Shown: piece by piece, positions 36,120 to 44,844 of the stretch
How positions within the stretch are numbered: the stretch's first letter is position 1
How the letters are laid out: every line of letters begins with the position of its first letter
Notes under the pieces: generated by a model
What the model saw: only the letters and a program-made list of their open reading frames with translations
The model's database searches: none
Told to the model about the DNA's origin: nothing
NCBI RefSeq assembly: GCF_040049255.1
Contig: NZ_JBDZDR010000002.1
Coordinates: 872,370 to 936,369 of the forward strand
DNA: 64,000 nt
DNA from: Pseudaminobacter sp040049255
GTDB lineage: Bacteria > Pseudomonadota > Alphaproteobacteria > Rhizobiales > Rhizobiaceae
Direction: 5' to 3'
Position numbers and translations under genes: made by a program

Positions 36120-36149
36120 ACTTCCAGATCAGGCCAGCAGGAGAAGTCG

Positions 36150-37082
36150 ATGTCCATCGTGCCGTCCGGTAAGCCGCCATCCGCCCTTGTGGCGCTGATG
36201 CAGAACAACAATGTGCTCGGCTTCCTCTTCATGTTGCCGGCGGCGGTGTTCCTCGTTTGCTTCCTCACCTATCCGCTTGGCCTTGGCGTGTGGCTTGGCT
36301 TCACCGATACGCGAATCGGCCGGGACGGCATCTTCATCGGACTGGAGAACTACGAGTTCCTGGCAAACGACAAGGTTTTCTGGCTTTCGGTCTTCAATAC
36401 GCTGCTCTACACCTCAGTGGCCTCCGTGCTGAAATTTGCGCTCGGCCTGTGGCTGGCGCTGCTTCTCAACGAAAATCTGCCGTTCAAGTCCTTCTTCCGT
36501 GCCATCGTTCTTCTCCCCTGGGTGGTGCCGACGGTGCTGTCGGCGCTCGCCTTCTGGTGGATCTACGACAGCCAGTTTTCGATCCTCTCCTGGTCGCTGA
36601 TGAAGCTCGGCCTCATAGACGGCCCGATCAACTTCCTCGGCGACCCGAAGAATGCTCGTGCCTCGGTCATCGCAGCGAATGTCTGGCGCGGCATTCCCTT
36701 TGTCGCGATCTCGCTGCTCGCCGGTCTCCAGACCATTCCCGCCTCGCTGCAGGAGGCGGCGTCGCTCGATGGCGCCACGAGTTGGCAGCGCTTTCGCTAT
36801 GTGACGCTGCCCATGCTGACGCCGATCATCGCCGTGGTCATGACCTTCTCCGTCCTCTTCACCTTCACCGACTTCCAGCTCATCTACGTGCTGACGAAGG
36901 GCGGGCCGGTGAACGCGACACACCTCATGGCGACGCTTTCCTTCCAGCGGGGCATTCCGGGCGGGCAGCTCGGCGAGGGCGCGGCGATCGCGGTGGCGAT
37001 GGTGCCCTTCCTGCTCGGCGCCATCATGTTCAGTTTCTTCGGCCTGCAACGCCGCAAATGGCAGCAGGGCGGCCAGGATTGA
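36150..37082 (+). CDS. Carbohydrate-type ABC transporter permease 1 (MalF-like)
   Basis: A 310-residue inner-membrane permease with six main hydrophobic segments. It has the usual MalF/UgpA-type start (LGFLFMLPAAVFLVCFLTYP, then LGVWLGFTD) and the coupling loop SLQEAASLDGATSWQRFRYV. An AGGAGA site precedes the ATG. The second permease begins 16 bases after its stop. Confidence 0.94.
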   Translation: MSIVPSGKPPSALVALMQNNNVLGFLFMLPAAVFLVCFLTYPLGLGVWLGFTDTRIGRDGIFIGLENYEFLANDKVFWLSVFNTLLYTSVASVLKFALGLWLALLLNENLPFKSFFRAIVLLPWVVPTVLSALAFWWIYDSQFSILSWSLMKLGLIDGPINFLGDPKNARASVIAANVWRGIPFVAISLLAGLQTIPASLQEAASLDGATSWQRFRYVTLPMLTPIIAVVMTFSVLFTFTDFQLIYVLTKGGPVNATHLMATLSFQRGIPGGQLGEGAAIAVAMVPFLLGAIMFSFFGLQRRKWQQGGQD

Positions 37083-37098
37083 GATCGGGAGGAAGACC

Positions 37099-38001
37099 AT
37101 GAGCACCACAACCAGGATCTCGGCGGATGATGTCCTCACTGACGACAAGGAGGGGATGAGCTACCTGAACCGCCTGCCGCGCCGCATGGTCGTTCTCTAC
37201 CTGCCGATCGCCGTCTTCGTCGTGGTGCTGCTCTTTCCGTTCTACTGGATGGCCATCACGGCGGTGAAACCGAATGCGCAGCTCACCGACTACAACAACT
37301 ACAGCCCGTTCTGGGTCGTCGGGGCGACGCTGGATCACATCAGGTACCTGCTCTTCGAAACCTCTTATCCAGGCTGGCTGTGGAACACCATGCTGGTCGC
37401 CGTCTGCTCGACCGTCCTGTCGCTCGCGGCCTCGGTCTTCGGCGCCTATGCAATCGAGCGTGTGCGCTTCACCGGGTCGCGCTCCGTCGGCCTGCTCGTC
37501 TTCCTTGCCTATCTCGTACCGCCGTCGATCCTCTTCATCCCGCTCGCCTTCATCGTCTTCAAGCTCGGCATGTACGATTCGCGGCTGGCGCTGATCTTCA
37601 CCTATCCGACCTTCCTCATCCCCTTCTGCACCTGGCTGCTGATGGGCTACTTCCGCTCGATCCCGTTCGAACTGGAGGAAAGCGCCTTGGTGGACGGCGC
37701 CTCGCGCTGGCAGATCCTCGTCAAGATCATCCTCCCGCTTGCAGTTCCCGGCCTTATTTCCGCGGGCATCTTCGCCTTCACGCTGTCGTGGAACGAGTTC
37801 ATCTACGCGCTCACCTTCATCCAGTCGTCGGAGAACAAGACGGTGCCCGTGGGCGTGCTGACGGAACTCGTGCGCGGCGACGTCTTCGAATGGGGATCGC
37901 TCATGGCGGGCGCGCTCTTCGGCTCGCTGCCGGTCGTCATCCTCTATTCCTTCTTCGTCGACTACTATGTCTCGTCCATGACCGGCGCGGTGAAGGAATA
38001 G
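37099..38001 (+). CDS. Carbohydrate-type ABC transporter permease 2 (MalG-like)
   Basis: A 300-residue inner-membrane permease. It shows the MalG/UgpE pattern: LFPFYWMAITAVKPNAQL after the first helix, the central AYLVPPSILFIPLAFIVFKL, and the coupling loop PFELEESALVDGASRWQILV. The C-terminus ends YYVSSMTGAVKE, normal for the class. GGGAGGA lies upstream of the ATG. It is the last gene of the importer operon. Confidence 0.94.
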   Translation: MSTTTRISADDVLTDDKEGMSYLNRLPRRMVVLYLPIAVFVVVLLFPFYWMAITAVKPNAQLTDYNNYSPFWVVGATLDHIRYLLFETSYPGWLWNTMLVAVCSTVLSLAASVFGAYAIERVRFTGSRSVGLLVFLAYLVPPSILFIPLAFIVFKLGMYDSRLALIFTYPTFLIPFCTWLLMGYFRSIPFELEESALVDGASRWQILVKIILPLAVPGLISAGIFAFTLSWNEFIYALTFIQSSENKTVPVGVLTELVRGDVFEWGSLMAGALFGSLPVVILYSFFVDYYVSSMTGAVKE

Positions 38002-38144
38002 GGTTGTCCAGACTCGAAGGAGCAAGGACGATACCGACGCCTCCTGTGACTGCGGCCGTTTTGCAAGAAGTTACTGAGCACGTGTGATCAAGTGCGGTCT
38101 TCTTCTCTGCGGCGTATTCTTTGCTGTCGCCCTCGCACCCAGTC

Positions 38145-38453
38145 CTATCCGCCCGCGCGGTAGAAGAGAGACGGGCGAACTGTCTTGTCGCGCGGTACGG
38201 CGTAGACGTTGTACGTGGCCTTGGGATCATCGCCCATTCCAAGCGATCCTTCCGGCATGCCCGGGACCGCGATGCCCGCGACGTCCGGCCGTTCGCTAAG
38301 AAGCTTGTCAACAGCCTCAAGCGGCACGTGGCCTCCCAGGAAATACCCGTCGACCGCGGCGACATGGCAGCCTTCCATTGCGGAGGGCACGCCGGCCTGT
38401 TTCCTGACCTGCGACAGGTCCTCCAGGTCAACGGACCTTACGTCGTATCCCGC
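38145..38453 (-). pseudogene. Truncated DUF411 (copper/metal-related) gene
   Basis: The reverse strand encodes the last ~100 residues of a DUF411 protein: GYDVRSVDLEDLSQVRKQAG, then GVPSAMEGCHVAAVDGYFLG and GHVPLEAVDKLLSERPDVAG, with the family ending AVPGMPEGSLGMG. DUF411 proteins normally start with a signal peptide and a CxCC metal site; here a TAG stop (38456-38454) interrupts the frame just upstream, and no matching N-terminus was found in the other frames. The gene therefore looks 5'-truncated or decayed. Neighbours are unrelated. Confidence 0.65.
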
Positions 38454-38575
38454 CTAGCAGTCCGGCATCGGGCGGGAGGGCTCCCGCCACGGCCTCGAGG
38501 ACTACCTTGAAATGAAATACCTCTGCATGGGCGGCATCTGAAACAGGGCCATCCAGGACCATAGAGGCAAGCGGG

Positions 38576-39490
38576 TCAGGCGGTGCCTATCCCGCGCGAG
38601 CGTGCGACGCCTGTCAGCGCCTGGACCAGTTCGTCGGTCGCCTTGGGGCGAGGACGAAACCGACACCAATGCACATAGGCGGGAATCTCCACGCTATTCT
38701 CGACCGGAACGGCCACCAGTTCCATCCGCTCGCAATCCATGGCGGAAAACTCGTCTATGATCGAAACGCCGATATTCTCGTAGACGAAGGAGATCGCCGC
38801 CTCGACGAAATGGACGAACACGTCGGTCTTGCGGCTGACGCCTGCCCGCGCATAGGTGGCGTCGATATAGCGGCCATGGGGCGTGTCAGAGCCGAAGGAG
38901 ATCAGCACCTCGTCGCCGAGCATGCGCGGCGAAATCGCGCTGTGGTGAGCCAGCGGATGGGTGCGCGGCATCAGGCAGACGAGCTTGCCTCTCCCAATCA
39001 CTGCCGTCTCGAGCGTCGGATCGTTCGCTTCGGCGATCGTGGTCACGCAGGATCCCTGGCCGAAGAGCAGGTAGTCGCGGATATCCTTCTGTGAAAGGAA
39101 ATCGCAATGGAAGGTGCGCGAGCTGTAGCGCTCCCTGAGAATCTTCAGGGCCTTCGGCACCAGCCGCATGCCGATGCTGGGCGTGGTGCCGAAGCGGAAG
39201 ACGGAGGAGTCGCCCGTTGCGATCGAGTGGATGGCTTCCGAAAGCCGGTCGAACTGGCCGTAGACCCGCTCCACCTCCACCAGAATGAGCTTCGCTTCCT
39301 CGGTGGGAACCAATCGGCCGCCGATGCGCTCGAACAGCCTGGCGCCGATCTCGTCCTCGAAGCGGCGGACCGTCATGCTGAGACTGGGTTGCGAGACGCC
39401 GAGCTGCTGCGAGGCCGAGGTGAGCGAGCCCGTCGCCATCACGACGCGGAAAACCTCGATCTGCCTCTGCTTCAATAGCGGCCTGGCCAT
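38576..39490 (-). CDS. LysR-family transcriptional regulator
   Basis: A 304-residue regulator. Residues about 1-65 hold the LysR winged helix-turn-helix (QIEVFRVVMATGSLTSASQQ, LGVSQPSLSMTVRRFE). The effector domain follows from about residue 92. The gene is divergent from the catabolic genes that begin at 39608, the usual LysR arrangement, and a dyad lies in the gap. The inducer is unknown; in such systems it is often a pathway intermediate. Confidence 0.93.
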   Translation of the reverse strand: MARPLLKQRQIEVFRVVMATGSLTSASQQLGVSQPSLSMTVRRFEDEIGARLFERIGGRLVPTEEAKLILVEVERVYGQFDRLSEAIHSIATGDSSVFRFGTTPSIGMRLVPKALKILRERYSSRTFHCDFLSQKDIRDYLLFGQGSCVTTIAEANDPTLETAVIGRGKLVCLMPRTHPLAHHSAISPRMLGDEVLISFGSDTPHGRYIDATYARAGVSRKTDVFVHFVEAAISFVYENIGVSIIDEFSAMDCERMELVAVPVENSVEIPAYVHWCRFRPRPKATDELVQALTGVARSRGIGTA

Positions 39491-39517
39491 TACTTCAGTC
39501 CCGAAATGCGCGAAACT

Positions 39518-39536
39518 CTATAACTTCGCATTATAG
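39518..39536. promoter_or_regulatory. Candidate LysR operator (inverted repeat)
   Basis: A perfect inverted repeat with arms CTATAA and TTATAG around 7 bases lies 28 bases from the LysR start and contains the T-N11-A motif. The divergent gap is locally A+T-rich (a second ATAATCTAT stretch follows at about 39546). Binding by the adjacent regulator is inferred from position and shape. Confidence 0.55.
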
Positions 39537-39607
39537 GTCGCATCTCATAATCTATTGGCCCGCGAGAGGGAAGGCCGTCATGTTCTGAACCGCGGCAAGG
39601 CCATGTG

Positions 39608-40432
39608 ATGCCTTCGGCCGCGTGGGATGCAGGCATGATCAAGGGCAGCACGCGCATCGTCGCGATTATCGGTTCGCCGGTGGCGCAGGTTAAGTCGCCG
39701 GAAAATTTCAATGCGGCGTTCGAACAGTCCGGCAGCGATGTGGCGATGATCGCGATGGACATGGCGCCGGAAGGCGTTGCGGACTTCCTGTCGCTGGCAC
39801 GGCAATGGAAGAACCTGGACGGGTTCGTGGTGACGATACCGCACAAGCAGGCAGTCGCGGCCGGCATTGACGAGATCACGCCGCGGGTAGCCCTGCTCGG
39901 CGCCGCCAATGTTGTCCGGCGCGAGGCCGATGGCAGGCTGACGGGCGATATGGTCGACGGGCTCGGCTTCGTCGAGGCCGCGCGACGAAACGGCTTCGAG
40001 CCTGCAGCCAAGCGCACGCTGGTCATCGGCGGTGGCGGCGCGGGCAGCGCGATCGCCCACGCGCTCTGCGAAGCGGGCGCCGCCTCGCTTGCGATATCCG
40101 ACATCGATGCCGCCCGGGCGGAACGCCTTGCCGGCCTTCTGCGCGCCGAATTCCCGGCGACCGAGATAGGCACACAGGCGGGCGACCTCGGCATGCTCGA
40201 CCTGGTCGTGAACGCAACGCCGCTGGGCATGAAGCAAGGCGATCCGCTTCCGCTTGTGGGAGACGCGCTGGCCGGGCTCAAGGCGTCGGCCCTCGTCGCA
40301 GACGTGGTTACCTCGCCGGAGGTGACGCCGTTCCTTGCGGCCGCGAAGGCGCGCGGCCTCCAGATTCAGACCGGGCCGCAGATGGCGAAGGCGCAGCTCG
40401 CGCTGCTAGGCGGCCATATGGGCGTGATTTAA
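39608..40432 (+). CDS. Shikimate dehydrogenase-like oxidoreductase (AroE paralogue)
   Basis: A 274-residue protein of the shikimate/quinate dehydrogenase fold. The substrate loop reads SPVAQVKSP (residues 23-31) where AroE has SPxxHSxSP; the catalytic Lys80 is present in VTIPHK, but the catalytic Asp region reads DMVDG (Asp117) instead of NTDG. The cofactor loop GGGGAGSA starts at residue 141. These changes and its position in a catabolic operon suggest a substrate other than shikimate. The start is uncertain (GTG 39605, ATG 39608 or ATG 39635). It is the first gene under the divergent LysR regulator. Confidence 0.82.
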   Translation: MPSAAWDAGMIKGSTRIVAIIGSPVAQVKSPENFNAAFEQSGSDVAMIAMDMAPEGVADFLSLARQWKNLDGFVVTIPHKQAVAAGIDEITPRVALLGAANVVRREADGRLTGDMVDGLGFVEAARRNGFEPAAKRTLVIGGGGAGSAIAHALCEAGAASLAISDIDAARAERLAGLLRAEFPATEIGTQAGDLGMLDLVVNATPLGMKQGDPLPLVGDALAGLKASALVADVVTSPEVTPFLAAAKARGLQIQTGPQMAKAQLALLGGHMGVI

Positions 40433-40479
40433 CGCGCGCCCCGAGACGATTTTCAGCAAAGGCGTATCGCACGAGATTC

Positions 40480-41739
40480 ATGACTAAGACGGTTCAGAAA
40501 TATGATGTGGTGGTGGTCGGCGCGGGCGCCGGCGGCATCGCCGCCGCCGTAGGCGCAGCCCGCACCGGCGCCAGGACGCTTCTGGTCGAACGCTACGGCT
40601 TCATGGGCGGAGCGGCCACCAACGCGCAGGTTCTCGCCTATTGCGGCTTCTTCGCGCGCGGCGAAACGGCAAGGCAGATGGTGTCAGGCGTCGGCCAGGA
40701 CCTGCTCCTGGAGCTGAAGGCGCTGGGCATCGATATTGCCCCGATCGTTTCGAAGAGCGGCTACTGGATCATCATGCTTGATCCGGAAGCAACCAAGCTC
40801 GGCTTCGACCGTCTGGCGCGGAGGAACGCACTCGATGTGCGCCTGCACACGCGCTTGTTGGGCGCCGAGGTGGATGGCGACCGTATCCGCTCTGTGACGC
40901 TTGTCGACCATTCCGGCATAACGACCGTCGAAGCTGGCGCTTTCGTCGATGCCAGCGGCGAGGCGACCCTTGCGACGCTGGCCGGCGCGCCGCTGAGCCA
41001 GCCGGGCGGTGAGAACGCGCATCTGCAGGCGGCATCCTTTCCCATACGCATCGGTGGGGTTCCCGAAGATGTCGTTTTTGATCGAAAGATCATGGCCGAG
41101 CTCATCGCCGAGCATAACAAGACGGCCGAAATGCCGATCTTGCGGGCCGACGGCGGCGTCGTCTCGCGCCTGCCGCTCACCAACGACATGTGGTGGATGG
41201 CGATCGACCTGGAAACCGACGGCATCACCGGCGAGAGCCTGACCGAGGTCGAGTTCAAGGCGCGCGAGCTCGCCTGGCTGAACCTGGAAGTCCTGCGTCG
41301 CCACCCCGGTTTCGAGAAGGCTTATCTGGTCTCGACCGGCCCGCAGATGGGAATCCGCGAGACGCGGCGGCCGTTCTCGCGGGCCGATGTGGTCGAGCAG
41401 GATGTCGTCGAAGGCCGCCGCCATGCGGATGGCATCGCACGCGCGAGCTGGCCCATGGAGGTTCACGAGTCCCCGGGCAAGGCACGTTTCGTGGATATCG
41501 GCGGGGAAGGCTTCTTCGACGTGCGCGCCGGCGCGATCGAGGCTGCGGAGATCGCCAACCTTCGACTGGCCGGACGGGTCATCGGCGCTGACTCGAAGGC
41601 ATATGGCTCGATCCGCGTCATGGGCACAGCGTTCGCCACCGGGCATGCGGCCGGCGTTTCCGCCGCACTCGCCGTCGTGGGGCACACGGACGTTGCAACG
41701 CTGCAAAAGACACTGGAAGGGCAGGGCGCCGTCATCTGA
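40480..41739 (+). CDS. FAD-dependent oxidoreductase (FAD_oxidored type)
   Basis: A 419-residue flavoprotein. The FAD motif is VVVVGAGAGGIAAAVGAART (Gly14 onwards), followed by LVERYGFMGGAATNAQVLAY, typical of the FAD_oxidored family. The middle has VEAGAFVDASGEATLATLAG. The C-terminus ends with GTAFATGHAAGVSAALAV, the cofactor-binding end. No signal peptide or membrane segment is seen. Members are largely uncharacterised dehydrogenases. It lies 47 bases after the AroE-like gene and 21 before a second flavoprotein gene, suggesting consecutive steps in one pathway. Confidence 0.85.
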   Translation: MTKTVQKYDVVVVGAGAGGIAAAVGAARTGARTLLVERYGFMGGAATNAQVLAYCGFFARGETARQMVSGVGQDLLLELKALGIDIAPIVSKSGYWIIMLDPEATKLGFDRLARRNALDVRLHTRLLGAEVDGDRIRSVTLVDHSGITTVEAGAFVDASGEATLATLAGAPLSQPGGENAHLQAASFPIRIGGVPEDVVFDRKIMAELIAEHNKTAEMPILRADGGVVSRLPLTNDMWWMAIDLETDGITGESLTEVEFKARELAWLNLEVLRRHPGFEKAYLVSTGPQMGIRETRRPFSRADVVEQDVVEGRRHADGIARASWPMEVHESPGKARFVDIGGEGFFDVRAGAIEAAEIANLRLAGRVIGADSKAYGSIRVMGTAFATGHAAGVSAALAVVGHTDVATLQKTLEGQGAVI

Positions 41740-41760
41740 CGGCGCGGGGAGGAGCGGGGA

Positions 41761-43464
41761 ATGGATGCGAGCGGCATAGCAGAAGGCTACGACCTGATCG
41801 TGCTTGGCAGCGGTGCAGCCGGCCTCTCCGCCGCCGTCACCGCCGCAAGCCATGGCCTTAAAGTGCTGGTTGCGGAGAAGGAGGCACATTTCGGCGGTGC
41901 GTCGGCGATCTCGGGCGGTACGATCTGGATTCCCGGCAACCGGCAGGCCTCCGAAGCGAAGCTCGACGCTTCGCTGGCGACCGCGCGAACCTATCTCACC
42001 CACATGATCGGAGAAGGAGCCGATCTTGAGCTGGTGGATGCCTTCCTGCAGCGGGGAGGCGAGGCGCTGGCGTTCCTGGAGGAAAACTCGGAGCTGAAGT
42101 TCAAGGTCCGGCCATTCTCTCCCGACTATCACATGGAACTGGAAGGCTCTTCCGATGGCGGCCGCGCACTGGAAGTGCTGGAATATGACGGAAGCAGGCT
42201 GGGCGACCGGTTCAGGGAGCTCCGCAAGCCGCCCGAAGGCATGCTGCTTTTTGGTGGGATGATGGTCAATCGGGCCGACGTGCAGCACTTCCTGAACGCG
42301 CGCCGGTCGTGGGCGTCGCTCAAGCATTGCCTGAAGCTGCTTGCCCGCTATGCAAAGGACAGGATCTCCCATGAGCGCGGCACGCGGCTGGTCGTCGGAA
42401 ATGCGCTGATCGCCCGTCTCGCCCGCTCCGCCTTCGACCTCGGCGTGGATCTCCGGACGGGTCTGACGGTTAGCCGTCTGATCGAGGAAGATGGTCAGAT
42501 CTGTGGTGTCGTCGTGAGGACGGCGGCAGGCGAGCGGCAGGTCCGCGCTCGCGCAGGCGTGGTGCTGGCAACCGGAGGCTTCGGAGCGTTGGAGGATGCC
42601 TCCCGGTGGCGGCCGCAGACCGATGCCTCGCATAGGTCGATGTCGCCAGCCGGAAATATCGGTGACGGCATGGCACTTGCCATCGCTGCTGGGGCGGTCC
42701 GCGGCGAGGGGCTGGTCTCGAATTTCTACTGGGCTCCGGTCTCGGTGCTGACGCATGAGGATGGCTCAGAGGAGAAATTCCCGCATCTCGTCACGGACCG
42801 GGCAAAGCCGGGCATCATTGCGGTGAACAGGTGCGGGCGCCGCTTCGTCAACGAGGCCGATTCATACCATCGCTTCGTACTTGCCATGCAGGCCGATCCC
42901 GAGGTGAACTCGCCCTGCCATCTCGTCTGCGATTCAGCCGCCCTGAGCGCCTATGGCATGGGCCTGGCACGCCCGGCACCAGTATCCAACAAGGCGCTGG
43001 TGAAGAGCGGATATCTCATCGAGGCCGCGAGCATCGGTGAGCTGGCCGAACGGATAGGCGTGGATCCGATCGCGTTGACGGATACGATCGAGCGCTACAA
43101 TGCCTGCGCCGCGCGCGGCGACGATCCCGAATTCGGCAGGGGAACCAGTTCCTACAACCGCTCGATGGGCGACCCGGACCGTCGGCCCAATCCTTGTCTT
43201 GGCCCCATCCGCCAGGCGCCGTTCTACGCCGTCAGGCTCGTCACCGGCGATCTCGGCTCGGCAACCGGCATCCGCACGGATGCGAATGCGCGCGCTCTCG
43301 ACGGCGGCGGGCGGCCCATTCCGGGGCTTTACGCCGCAGGCAACGACATGAATTCGATCATGAACGGGACCTATCCTGGTCCCGGCATAACGCTCGGCCC
43401 GGCATTGACGTTCGGCTATCTCGCCGCGCTCGATGCCGTAAGCTGCGTCAAGCGGTCTCAATGA
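41761..43464 (+). CDS. FAD-binding dehydrogenase of the fumarate reductase/3-ketosteroid delta-1-dehydrogenase group
   Basis: A 567-residue flavoprotein. The dinucleotide loop LIVLGSGAAGLSAAVTAA starts near residue 12, followed by EKEAHFGGASAISGGTIWIP, the KstD/FRD signature. The C-terminus has GLYAAGNDMNSIMNGTYPGP and GITLGPALTFGYLA, also typical. Such enzymes desaturate ring ketones next to the carbonyl or reduce such double bonds. There is no Tat or Sec signal, so it is cytoplasmic. Its genetic neighbours suggest a desaturation step on an alicyclic ketone or acid, but this is inference. Confidence 0.87.
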   Translation: MDASGIAEGYDLIVLGSGAAGLSAAVTAASHGLKVLVAEKEAHFGGASAISGGTIWIPGNRQASEAKLDASLATARTYLTHMIGEGADLELVDAFLQRGGEALAFLEENSELKFKVRPFSPDYHMELEGSSDGGRALEVLEYDGSRLGDRFRELRKPPEGMLLFGGMMVNRADVQHFLNARRSWASLKHCLKLLARYAKDRISHERGTRLVVGNALIARLARSAFDLGVDLRTGLTVSRLIEEDGQICGVVVRTAAGERQVRARAGVVLATGGFGALEDASRWRPQTDASHRSMSPAGNIGDGMALAIAAGAVRGEGLVSNFYWAPVSVLTHEDGSEEKFPHLVTDRAKPGIIAVNRCGRRFVNEADSYHRFVLAMQADPEVNSPCHLVCDSAALSAYGMGLARPAPVSNKALVKSGYLIEAASIGELAERIGVDPIALTDTIERYNACAARGDDPEFGRGTSSYNRSMGDPDRRPNPCLGPIRQAPFYAVRLVTGDLGSATGIRTDANARALDGGGRPIPGLYAAGNDMNSIMNGTYPGPGITLGPALTFGYLAALDAVSCVKRSQ

Positions 43465-43474
43465 AGGAATATGC

Positions 43475-43798
43475 ATGATGATCTATGAGATGCGTACCTA
43501 CACGCTGAAGCCCACAAGGATGGCGGATTGGCTCGCCCTCTACAAAAGCCACGCGCTTGCCGTGCAGCAGGAGCATCTTGGCAAACTGGTGGGCTTCTTC
43601 ACCACGGAGTTCGGGACCGCGAACCAGGTTGTGCATATATGGGCCTATGAAAGCCTGGACGAACGCGCCGCCCGTCGCGCGAAAATGGCTGCCGATCCGC
43701 GCTGGAGCGAGTTCAGCGCCAAGAACAAGGAGCTCGATGCCATCGTGGAGCTGAAATCGTCGATCCTCAAGCCGACGGATTTTTCTCCGCTCGCCTGA
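43475..43798 (+). CDS. NIPSNAP family protein
   Basis: A 107-residue protein of the NIPSNAP family (dimeric ferredoxin-like fold): it begins with MIYEMRTYTLKP and has HIWAYESLDERAARRAKM in the middle, both typical. Bacterial members often occur in catabolic clusters; their function is not settled. It is 10 bases after the flavoprotein gene and 15 before the hydrolase gene, clearly in the same operon. Confidence 0.9.
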   Translation: MMIYEMRTYTLKPTRMADWLALYKSHALAVQQEHLGKLVGFFTTEFGTANQVVHIWAYESLDERAARRAKMAADPRWSEFSAKNKELDAIVELKSSILKPTDFSPLA

Positions 43799-43813
43799 GC
43801 ACAGTAAGCAAGA

Positions 43814-44716
43814 ATGGGATTTCCGATGAGCGCCACCGCCGAGCTGTTTCCGGGATTTCGGGAAGTCGAGGTCGAGACCTCCCAGGCCCGACTGTCGGCT
43901 GTCATCGGCGGCTCGGGCGAGCCGGTTCTGCTGGTTCACGGATACCCGCAAACGAAGGCGGCTTGGCACCGTGTTGCCGGTCCGCTCTCCGACCGATACA
44001 GGGTCATTGCGGTGGACCTTCCGGGCTATGGCGACAGCAGGATCGTCGGCGCGCCTGCGGATCCCGGCAGCAAGCGCTGGATGGGCGCCCAACTGCACGA
44101 GATGATGGCGGCGCTGGGCCACAGCCGTTACGCCGTTGTCGGCCATGACCGCGGCGCACGCGCCGCCTATCGCATGGCGCTGGATATGCCCGAGGCGGTG
44201 ACGGCACTCGCCTCTCTGACGGTGGTGCCGGTATCCGACGTCTGGGCCGGCGCTGACAAGAAATTTGGCATGGGGGCCTTCCACTGGTACATGCTGGCGC
44301 AGCCCTTCGACCTGCCCGAACGGCTTCTTGCATCGGACCCGGATTATTTCCTCGATCTTACTCTGACCAAGATGGCGGGTAGCCTCGATAATCTCCATCC
44401 GACGGCTCTGTCCGAGTATCGCCGCGCCTTCCGCGATCCGGCGGTGCGGCATGCGGTGTGCGAGGATTATCGTGCCGGTGCAGGCATCGACGAGCGCCAT
44501 GATCTGGAGGACAGGAACAGGGGTCGTAAAATCGATTGTCCCGTGCTCGTCCTCTGGGAGGAGGGCAAGACTTTCGGCGGTCGAGTGCCACTTGATATCT
44601 GGCAGGATTGGGCCAGCGATGTTTCCGGCCGGGGGCTGAGCGGCGGCCACCTGCTTGCCGAACGCTCCGCAGACGATGTCCTTGCCGACCTTCTGCCGTT
44701 CCTGGAGAGGGCATAG
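43814..44716 (+). CDS. Alpha/beta hydrolase, haloacetate (fluoroacetate) dehalogenase-like
   Basis: A 300-residue alpha/beta hydrolase. The nucleophile elbow is GHDRGAR, with Asp112 as nucleophile followed by Arg113 and Arg116; His157-Trp158-Tyr159 (FHWYML), Tyr219 and His279 complete the set. In fluoroacetate dehalogenase these are Asp110, Arg111, Arg114, His155, Trp156, Tyr219 and His280, so the halide- and carboxylate-binding residues are conserved. Haloacetate dehalogenation is therefore possible, though epoxide hydrolases share the Asp nucleophile. An ATG 12 bases downstream is an alternative start. No signal peptide. Confidence 0.85.
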   Translation: MGFPMSATAELFPGFREVEVETSQARLSAVIGGSGEPVLLVHGYPQTKAAWHRVAGPLSDRYRVIAVDLPGYGDSRIVGAPADPGSKRWMGAQLHEMMAALGHSRYAVVGHDRGARAAYRMALDMPEAVTALASLTVVPVSDVWAGADKKFGMGAFHWYMLAQPFDLPERLLASDPDYFLDLTLTKMAGSLDNLHPTALSEYRRAFRDPAVRHAVCEDYRAGAGIDERHDLEDRNRGRKIDCPVLVLWEEGKTFGGRVPLDIWQDWASDVSGRGLSGGHLLAERSADDVLADLLPFLERA

Positions 44717-44718
44717 CA

Positions 44719-44844
44719 ATGGACGATGTGCGGACGCGCGAGTCGACGCCGGACAGCGAGCCCGTGGTCGGCCTGAAGCTTATTGACATACTGCATAAGA
44801 GGCTTGACGACCCGGGCCTCATCGCACGGCCAGTCATGCCATGA
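44719..44844 (+). CDS. Possible small protein of 41 residues
   Basis: A short frame that starts 2 bases after the hydrolase stop, with GGAGAGG nine bases upstream. The product is hydrophilic with one predicted helix (LKLIDILHKRL) and resembles nothing I recognise. Its last codons lie inside a long palindrome (44829-44857). It could be a real small gene or a chance frame. Confidence 0.3.
   Translation: MDDVRTRESTPDSEPVVGLKLIDILHKRLDDPGLIARPVMP

Noticed and set aside
34682..36268. 528-codon open frame on the - strand
   Set aside because: Antisense to the carbohydrate binding-protein gene, without any recognisable motif.
40684..42756. 690-codon open frame on the - strand
   Set aside because: Shadow of two flavoprotein genes whose FAD motifs are unmistakable on the + strand.
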